NCBI GenBank assembly: GCA_000733355.1
Contig: JNVV01000020.1
Location: forward strand, 1-38,544
Length of the DNA stretch: 38,544 bases
DNA from: Falciphora oryzae
Taxonomy: Eukaryota; Ascomycota; Sordariomycetes; Magnaporthales; Magnaporthaceae
Reading direction: 5' to 3'
The notes beneath the pieces were generated by a model. That model was given only the letters and a program-made list of their open reading frames with translations. It was not told the origin of the DNA and ran no database searches. A program made the position numbers and the translations under genes. Below, piece after piece: positions 31,076-38,544 of the stretch (positions are counted from its first letter, which is position 1; each line of letters starts with the position of its first letter).

Positions 31076-33129
31076 ACCATAAACCTTAGCCCCCGTTATA
31101 TAATTGCAAATATTATAGCATACGCGCGGGCGCCTAAAAAAAGCAACTATCTAAAGCGGGTCTTTGGGATTTATCAAATAAACAGTAGCGTTCCGCAACG
31201 GGTAATAAATATCCTTTTAAAATTCGGGGTCAACTCCTTCTACAAAGTTACCAAAAACCAAATAATTTCTATGGTCGACAAGGCTATAATACGTTTGCCA
31301 ACTAAATAATAACCGATTTTATCTCTTATATTAATATGCCTTTTTTTATAAAAAAATATTTAGCGTATTGCCTTTAACCCTAGCTTAACATTTGTTTACA
31401 ACAACTTTAACTTTATAAACCGTATCCAAAACTTTAAACAAGGCCGCAAAAACGTTATACGAAACATTACCACCTGCCTCGCCATCGGGAGCCCCGATAT
31501 CGTCCGCTATACCCAATCACAATAGCATATTATAATGCCGTTTAAGTTGGAGTAGCTCCAAAGCCCATATATGTTAGCCCCTTTTATTGCGAAACCGATA
31601 TGCTCCCAATACCTTTTCCGGCATAAAGTGCTATACTACCTTTTTAAAAGCACATATACCAACAGGTTTCCTGTTTGCCAGTTCCCTAACGTTTTTCGTA
31701 TCAACACCCCAAAATCCTATATTATCCAAACCCCAACTATTATAAAAAGCGAGGGCGAGCTTAGCGGTATTTTTCGGGTTTATAAATAACTTTTCCAGGG
31801 GATTTTAAGTTTCAAACCCGGCACATTTAATTACAACAACGTCCTTATCCTACTCCATAGCGACCAAAAAACAACATCCTTTATTAAACATATCCAATCC
31901 GCTAACATTAAATGTACTACACCTTTTAACCGCAAGCAATAGCTCTTTCCAATCCCTGCCTTTTTCCACGTCCAAATCAATTTTATCCATTACGTTTGGA
32001 AAAAGTTTTATCCTTTAATCAAAGCCGATATCCTAAGCTTCGGCCGTAATCAAAAAATATCTAATTCCAAACCAAAGTTTTACTACGCGCTTCGACTCCT
32101 CCAAAACAGCTACCGTACACGCGTCTTTACCATAAGCATAAACGTACTCCAAAAGGATAGCAAACTCCCTAAAAGGCAGGGACTTATCCCATCCGCCGTA
32201 CAAAAAGCGTTTGCCTCCGCTTCCCCGGAATACATCGAATCCTTCCAAACCAAAGTCGACAAAAAAACGTTTTCAGCATCTGCCACTACAAGACGGAACC
32301 CCAATACGAACAATCCCGTCAATATCCCTTTCCGGTTACAAAATCGGTACTTCCAAACTATACAACTGCTCTAAACTATTAACGAAACTATACGACAAAG
32401 GGATTTCGGTATCCTCTAATAATACATTCCCCTCCTTATCTTTTTTTTTTATAAGTGCAAAGCCAAAAACTACGGTCCAAAAATGCTATATCTAGCTTAG
32501 CTCATACATTCAAAAGTTACAAACGAGCCACTCCGTACAACTATCCTTCGGTTAAGCCTTATTCGTTGCATTACGGCTGGCAATGGATTTAAAACTATCG
32601 ATTTCGCCATTAAGCACCTTAACAAAACGTTCTTTTTCGATATCAAATACAACAAAAACTTAACCCACGATATTTAGGCTACGTTTAAAAACTACGCTAC
32701 CCTTAAACCTTTGGAAACAATAATACGCAAAGCATTAAAATCTGCGTTTAGCCAATATAATAATGCCAAACATACCGTAGCGTCTACCAAATAAAACGTT
32801 ATGCAATATGCGTATTTATTTATTAACAATAGATAAGGCAGCAAATACGACCAGGCGAAGCAGGATTCCGAGTTCGACGCCCCGGCATTATTCGCAAACG
32901 GGATCAAATACATGCACAATAGCAAACTAAAAGCTTTCAACCGCACCATCGTACGGCCCGCTGATATTTTTTCCCAGCAAAGGCTAGCAAATACCGAAAA
33001 GGGGGTAGCTAATATAATTATCGAAAATCGGGAGGGCGACCGGGGATATTATTCAAAAGGGAACGAAAATAATGGAGCAAACGAATAGGAATTAAACTAG
33101 CCCCTAAATCTATAAGGATTAGGACAAGG

Positions 33130-35480
33130 TTCGACAGGCTGTACAGTCGCCTTTTAAACAAAAGCCTACTAAATATAGCAATCGCTAGTAAGATCATCGT
33201 CTTTTAAATAAAGCCGATGGTTCGGGGTTTTCTAAAAATACTAAAGTACGTTTCCCTTTTGCGGTTGCCCTTTTAAGCTGTAAAGCCCCAACGTCGATCT
33301 TTTTGCGTCTATTAATTTAGTATTCGGCGTATGCTACCATACCCTTAGCTTTAATAGCTTCGCATTTTTATACCAATAGCTGGCCGTAAACCTCCAACCA
33401 ATGCTAGCATATATCCCCCCCGATAGCCGGTACCCGTCGGCATAGGTCGTGGACATCCCGGATAACTATACGGGATGTTTTAATAAACAAACTAAATTTT
33501 ACGGCGATAGCAGGTTCCAATATCCATTCGCCGGGGAAATCAAACCATCGGTCGTCGTTAAAAGCGATAATGTAAATCGCGAGTTCGAAAGCGAATAACA
33601 TCAACTCTTTATAAATAAACCATTTTTTGGTATACCCATATACGCTTTTATCTTTTTTCGCAATAGCTATTACCGGAAGGAATCGTCCAAATTCGTAATA
33701 ACATGCGTTACAGCAAAATGTATACTAAACGTTAAACAGCTGCACCTCTTGCAGCAAATCAAACATCTCCTGCCTAAAGCACCTGGCATTAACGAATCTA
33801 AACATCTCGGGATATTCGGCCCTCAGCTTCGCGCGCCGGCGCTAATCTTCTTAGGTCCAATGGTTGTGTTATTTCCCTAAAAAAATGCTCAATTCTTCGT
33901 TAACTTCGTCGTTCGTAATAAAGGACAAATATCCCCCGGCCATGCTGGATTCCACGTCGAAAATGGAAAATCGCGCTTGTAAATAATCGGAGCCAAACAA
34001 CTGTAATTCGTTTGCATTTGTATTTATACCAAATTCTGCCAACTTAAAGCGCAAACTGCTGGATAAAGCAGGAATATAGGTTTTTTTGGAGCCCCGTTTA
34101 AGTTTCGTCTTTTTAGGGACCGCAGTGCCTTAGGTGTCAAAATACCAATAGGGGGCAAAAAAATAAGCGGTACCCTGCCCCACATCGGATCGGAACGCCC
34201 TACCGAACCGCTGTAACAAATCCGATACGTCCAATAAAATCGGTGCCCTAAATTGCACCACGCGCATTACGTCTAGAATATCCATTCCCATACCCAAAAA
34301 TACGGTAGCTAGGATAATACGTATAGTAAAATCGGTACGCTTAAACGTGTTATACAAAAGGCGTTAATCTATTAATGGGGTAAAGGAATTATAAATGCCA
34401 ATGGTACGGACTGCAATAGCCCTATCAACTCTTTAAAAAGTAAGGTGTTGGAAAAAAGCATAACGGGCAGCCACGAGCTCAAACCTATTATCTATATAAA
34501 CAATAGTTTTAAAAATGCTTTAGATTAAATTATATAGCCGGACGTAACTTAAAAAAAAAAACAAAAGCTAGTAATCGTTGCTTAGTTTATTCCTTTCCAA
34601 AGCTTGTAAAACGATAGATATATCCGGCCTATCAACAAACGTGCGGATAATTCGGAGTTAATGCTCGCTTAAACCGAGCTAACGGAAGCCGGCATAGGAA
34701 AGGACAAAATCCTCTGCTTTTTCGGTTAATGTAACAGTGCACCTAAAAAATAAAATAGCTATAGGGATCGCGGTTCGGATTAAATGCAAATTAAAATAGG
34801 ACGTGCGGAAATTTTTCCACTAATGGACGGTATAAAGCTCGTCGATGGCCAAAAAAGCGATGTGCTAGCTGAACTCGGGGTGGCGGAGGAGGGAAAGGAA
34901 CCGAAAATTTGTAGCTTGCTTAGGGCCAAGGAAAATATGTATGTATTGCGTCGCTTTTTAATGGTTCCAAATGTTTGCGTCCTGCAAAGGGATATTAATA
35001 TATCTTTTCCTATATTTATATTTAGGAAATGGAATACCTTGCGTATGGTTTGGTCGATAAGGATAGGGTTAGCGAAGGGGAAACCTGCAACCACTTCTGT
35101 TTATTCGTCCCCCAACTTGCTAAGCGGGACGATTTAGATAGTAATATGCTTATTCCTAATAACAAATACGGCCTAAAACACAATACTTTTGCCATATCCT
35201 ATTTTAACAATAAGGATTGTATCCCCTAGTTTGTAAACGATACGCCGGATACATTCGATCTAATCAGGCTTTGAAATACGCGGTTCCCGATGCGTTGGCG
35301 CCCCCTAATTTAAAAAAGACGTAGTGACAGCCTCTAAAAACCGCTTTTGCAATAAGGTATTTTATGCGCGTGAAGTATACTCGTACAATTCAGCAATGAC
35401 CTAGCGGAAAGGCGCATTATCAACCTGCTCATCTGCAAGGTTTTTGCTCTAAGAAATGGCCGTAAGCAGATAAAACAAAT
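33130..35480 (-). pseudogene. RecQ-like DNA helicase of the transposon
   Basis: Superfamily 2 helicase. Read on -: KPD*IECIRRIVYKLGDTIL then Walker A IGYGKSIVF near 35180-35205 (motif I); IVPLSKLGDE near 35130; motif II LAIDELYTVH*W near 34830, where DEAH-like would be expected; RAIAVRTIGIYNSFTPLID near 34400; motif V ILATVFLGMGMDILDV near 34270-34320; and motif VI LLQRFGRAFRSDVG near 34180-34215. A long C-terminal region follows to about 33130 with no recognised domain. In my memory such helicases resemble the fungal telomere-linked RecQ type. Stops are at Gln/Trp sites. The gene converges on the DUF6589-like gene. Confidence 0.85.
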
Positions 35481-35891
35481 TGTTTGGGCGAGCCAATGGC
35501 CAGAAGATCCCCAACTCCAAATTTGGGGCCGCGGACATTATTAATGGTAGATTTGGCATGGGGGTCGCTGGAGAGGCGATTCCCAAAACCAACGAAAATG
35601 CACCTGGGCGGTTAAAAAAAGTGTTTATGATCGAAATGCAAAAAAACAAAAAACACCATTAAATGCGGAATTTCGAGCTTATTTCCAACATATGGGTTTG
35701 AAATTAGCAAAAGTCGGCTTTTATAAAGATATTTTGGAGTGCTTTTTTTGATATTTTCGTTTTGTGTGGAGGTTTCCAAAACCAACGGCAGAAAATCACC
35801 ATGCGGTTTTAGATTCAAACCAAAAAAAGTCTGTGGCCCTACAGTACAAGTGCACGGGCCAGTAACTTGCGACTAAGCCACTTGGCGAGCC

Positions 35892-35911
35892 ACAACCCAC
35901 CGGAGGTGGGT
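35892..35911. other. Hairpin near the right terminus
   Basis: AACCCACCGGAGGTGGGTT is a 7-8 bp stem with a short loop, followed by another half-site GTGGGTTG at 35921. It lies about 40 bp from the element end. Confidence 0.5.
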
Positions 35912-35948
35912 TCCCTTTTTGTGGGTTGAGTCAGAGCCACTGAGACTA

Positions 35949-35957
35949 GTTCATCAC
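35949..35957. repeat. 9-bp TSD, right, of the DUF6589/RecQ transposon
   Basis: GTTCATCAC, matching 29788-29796. Confidence 0.85.
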
Positions 35958-36639
35958 CGAGTTGAGAGAGAGAAAGAGTCTATTTAACGTCGGTAAGTCG
36001 GGATCTACCAGTCCCTGCCTCCCAGGGGGCATACGACGTGCTAGCGCTACCTAAGCTTAACACTAAGCTACGTGTTGCTATCAAGGCGGCTAACAAAATC
36101 AAACCAAAGGGCAAGCCCAAAGCACACGAAGTTCGGGCCGCATTCCGGCGCTCCTTGTTAGTGAGCGGGCAATCGGCAAAAGAAGGGGCGAATAAACGCC
36201 GGGGCGCTGTACGCGCTGCTGTTGGTGGTAGTAAAAGCTGTCGGCCGGCAGAGTGCCGGAAAAAGAGTGAGGCCGGGTGTGGCGGGAGGGATCGCAATAA
36301 ACCCCCCCTAGGCCCGGCCAAAGAAAGAAAGTTCGGGGGTTGGAGGGCCTAATTCCAACCCTATGTGCTCCTTGTGTGTTTTTCTGCGTATCGAACGATA
36401 GGCTGCGCGGCTTGCCAGCGTGGTGCACGGCGTTTCGTACAACTTCACGGTTGGCAAACAAAGCCGCACGAAGATCTTGCGCGTGCGATGCCACCTATAC
36501 TTCAGTATAGTCACCGCGTGGCAACAAACAAAGGCGCGGGCGTCAAGCCAATTTTGCGCGTACGTGCTTAAGCAAAAGCTTAAACAGGCCAATCTTGCGC
36601 CGTGCGTATCGTTGGGATGCGGTCGACCAAGGAGGAGTC

Positions 36640-36722
36640 GCGTGTGTGTACGACCGAAAGGGTCGCGTGTATGTACGCCCGAAAGGGTCGCGTATGTGTA
36701 CGCCCGAAAGGGTCGCGTGTGT
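36640..36722 (+). repeat. 25-bp minisatellite, unit 1
   Basis: Three to four copies of GTCGCGTGTATGTACGCCCG plus AAAGG. Confidence 0.8.
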
Positions 36723-37809
36723 GGCGGGGGACGGCGGCGGCCGGGCCGGCTATTCGTCCGATGTGTTCTAACTGCTTTCCGGCCTGCAGTTTTTTTGTGC
36801 GTTCGAATCGTTCGGCTCGTAAGTTCGCGAGGCGAGGGCGATAGAAGTCAAAAGGCGGTCAACCTGGTGATGCGCGGAGGTTGGAGCAATCCAATTGTTG
36901 AGGTTTCGGCGCGCGCGAAGCGCGCCCTGGGCGATAGGGTGCAGGACCTTCCCAAGCTGGCAATAGGCACCCGCATACCTTTGCCAGCCATTCTCTGCTC
37001 TTTTGGCCCAGTTGCGTTGCCGACGTCGTTGTTGAAAGGAGTCGGAAAACGCGGGTCGGATAGAGCCAAATGGCCTGTTAGACCCTGTTGTGCAGCCGGC
37101 TCATTTTTGGTGGCACTAAAGGTGTGGAGAGAGAGAGAGAGAGAAAGTATATTTAACGTCGTTATAGTCGGGATCTACTAGTCCCTGCCTCCCAGGGGGC
37201 ATACGACGTGCTAACGCTACCTAAGCTTAACACTGGGCTATATGTTGCTATCGAAGCGGCTAACAAATCAAACCAAGGGGCAAGCCCAAGGCACACGAAG
37301 TTCGGGCCGCATTCCGGCGCTCCTTGTTAGTAAGCGGGCAATCGGCAAAAGAAGGGCGATAAACGCCAGGGCGCTGTGAGCGCTGCTGTTGGTGGTAGAG
37401 AAAAGCAGTCGGCCGGCAAAGTGCCGGAAATAAAGTACGGCCGGGTTTGGTCGGGGAAGTACCGCAATAGTCCCCCCCTGGGCCCGGCCAAAGAAAGAAA
37501 ATTCGGGGGCTGGAGGGCCTAATTCCAACCCGTAGCTCCTTGTGTGTTTATCGCGCATCGAACGAATACGCTGCGCGGCTTGCCAACGTGGTGCACGGCA
37601 ATTCGTAACACTTCACGGTTGGCAAACAAAGCCGCGTTAAGATCTTGCGCGTGCGATACCACCTATACTTCAATATAATCACCGCGTGGCAACAAACAAA
37701 AGCGCGAACGTCAAGCCAATCTTGCGCGTGCGTGCTTAGGCAGCTTGCGTGCCTAAACAGGCCAATCTTGCGCCGTGCGTATCGTTAGGATGCGGTCGAC
37801 CGAGGAGGA

Positions 37810-37895
37810 ATCGCGTGTGTGTACGACCGGGAGGGTCGCGTATATGTACGCCCGAAAAGGTCGCGTATGTGTACGCCCGAAAAGGTCGCGTATGT
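37810..37895 (+). repeat. 25-bp minisatellite, unit 2
   Basis: Same repeat as at 36640, in the second 1.2-kb unit, with transitions (GTCGCGTATATGTACGCCCG). Confidence 0.8.
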
Positions 37896-38544
37896 AGCGG
37901 GGGACGGCGGCGGCCGGGCCGGCTATTCGTCCAATATGTTCTAACTGCTTTCCGGCCTACAGTCTTCTTGTGCGTTCAAATCGTTCGGCTCGGTGCGCGA
38001 GGCGAAAGCGAAAAGGAAGTCGAAAGGCGGTCTGGTAATGCGCGGAAGTTGGAGCACCCGATTATCGAAGGTTTCGGCGCGCGCGAAACGCGCCCTAGGC
38101 GATAGGGTACAGGCCTTCCCCTCGACTGGCAATAGGCACCCGCATACCTTTGCCAGCCATTCTCTGCTCTTTTAGCCCAGTTGCGTTGCCGACGTCGTTG
38201 TTGAAAGGAGTCGGAAAACGCGGGTCAGACAGAGCCAAATGGCCTGTTAGACCCTGTTGTGCTGCCGGCTCATTTTTGGTGGCACCATTACCAAAATGGC
38301 CGGGATTCCTTAGCGGCCACTAACAGTGGGTCCGACAGGAAAATTTTTCGGGGGGAAGGTGTAAAGGTGTGGAGAGAGAGAGAGAGAGAGTATATTTAAC
38401 GTCATTATATCGGGATCTACCAGTCCCTGCCTCCCAAGGGGCATATGACGTGCTAGCGCTACCTAAGCTTAACACTAGGCTACATGTTGCTATTAAGGCG
38501 GCTAGCAGATTAAACCCGAAGGCACACGGAAGTCGGGCCGCATT

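Larger units (their letters stand above)
30023..33130 (+). pseudogene. DUF6589-like protein, possible transposase
   Basis: The N-terminal part is Pro/Ser-rich with an (SD)n tract at 30217-30258 and, at about 30955-31075, 18-bp repeats coding TPKGAA-like units. Open stretches: KRNGPRLSQLRSYLQNPDVQ near 30570-30620, APPNTYYAFIRQKLNAF near 30680, SPRYIIANIIAYARAPKKSN near 31090-31150, YNNFNFINRIQNF near 31395-31430 followed by NVIRNITT, KSEGELSGIFRVYK near 31745, HSDQKTTSFIKHIQSANIKC near 31855, LFPIPAFFHVQINFIHYVWK near 31950-32005, and a C-terminal part (NREGDRGYYSKGNENNGANE near 33030-33085). The YDNF...R, DQKT and PA.FH patterns are what I remember of DUF6589, a transposon-associated fungal domain; the assignment is from memory. 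Stops are at Gln/Trp sites, and frames shift near 32450-32600. Confidence 0.65.
29797..35948. mobile_element. 6152-bp DNA transposon with DUF6589-like and RecQ-like genes
   Basis: The termini are inverted repeats: TAGTTTCAGTGGCTCAGACC at the left, and TAGTCTCAGTGGCTCTGACT read inward from the right. TSD GTTCATCAC. Two convergent genes fill it: a DUF6589-like protein on + (30023-33130) and a RecQ-like helicase on - (33130-35480). Because the reconstructed empty site is a pogo terminus, the ends are well defined. I know of no classical superfamily with this gene pair, but cannot search for it. Confidence 0.82.
35962..38544. repeat. Tandem array of a 1.17-1.24 kb unit, running off the window
   Basis: The block GGATCTAC.AGTCCCTGCCT occurs at 36001, 37171 and 38413, giving periods of 1170 and 1242 bp. 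Each unit starts with a (GA)n run (35964, 37126, 38371), then GC-rich sequence, a 25-bp minisatellite, and a shared end GGCCTGTTAGACCCTGTTGT. Unit 2 has about 75 extra bp (38285-38358). Units differ mainly by transitions. Long open frames occur (for example 36420-37181) but they are not kept intact between units, so I call no gene. The array may be subtelomeric or a macrosatellite; the window does not tell. Confidence 0.85.

Noticed and set aside
29797..35948. Helitron, because of the helicase
   Set aside because: The helicase has RecQ rather than Pif1 motifs, there is no Rep/HUH motif, and the element has inverted termini with a TSD, which Helitrons lack.
29797..35948. Starship or Crypton element
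   Set aside because: No tyrosine recombinase signature (R...H.xR...Y) was seen, and the size and 9-bp TSD do not fit.
36420..37181. 253-codon open frame in the 1.2-kb array
   Set aside because: It starts and ends within the repeat unit, is not kept in unit 2, and spans the minisatellite; likely chance opening in GC-rich repeat DNA.
36640..37895. CRISPR-like array
   Set aside because: The 25-bp units are contiguous without unique spacers and the context is eukaryotic.
1..38544. tRNA or rRNA genes
   Set aside because: No A/B-box plus cloverleaf arrangement or rRNA core sequence was noticed on either strand; a covariance search would be needed to exclude small RNAs.

Overview
The window looks like a transposon graveyard from a filamentous ascomycete (Pezizomycotina). 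Reasons: short introns of about 45-75 bp with GT...CTAAC...AG signals, a pogo/Fot1-type transposase, a chromodomain Gypsy element, a Tad-like LINE, an NB-ARC/TPR gene of the fungal NLR kind, and pervasive damage typical of repeat-induced point mutation (RIP). Nearly every in-frame stop is TAA or TAG where the family has Gln or Trp, as expected from CpA to TpA change. I see no intact host gene, tRNA or rRNA. The species cannot be told from the sequence.

Layout. 112-1787: broken NB-ARC/TPR gene. 2110-2596: solo Gypsy LTR. 2597-3192: AT-rich target sequence. 3209-14347: two same-orientation (-) LINE copies, one full length (3209-10660) and one 5'-truncated (10661-14347), bracketed by a 16-bp target duplication. 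14364-17785: old degenerate sequence with a diverged duplication and a large inverted repeat. 17788-19648: pogo/Fot1 element. 20240-28733: gag-only LTR retrotransposon on the - strand (TSD ACCTC), split by a 6.6-kb chromodomain Gypsy element at 20790-27394 (TSD GTTGC). 29341-29780: pogo-derived MITE. 29797-35948: 6.15-kb DNA transposon with a 9-bp TSD carrying two convergent genes, one DUF6589-like and one RecQ-like helicase, inserted into a pogo-like terminal sequence. 35958-38544: tandem array of a roughly 1.2-kb unit.

The most notable observation is in the LINEs. Both copies carry, between the end of ORF2 and the 3' tail, an extra gene in antisense orientation. It has introns at matching places in both copies and aligns at protein level although the copies are well diverged. 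Because the gene is antisense to the LINE transcript, its introns would not be removed from the retrotransposition RNA and could survive transposition. The 16-bp TSD shows that the gene lies inside the mobilised unit. I do not recognise the protein. The second notable object is the DUF6589/RecQ transposon with precise ends.

All boundaries and exon positions were read by eye; coding ends inside RIP-damaged genes are approximate.
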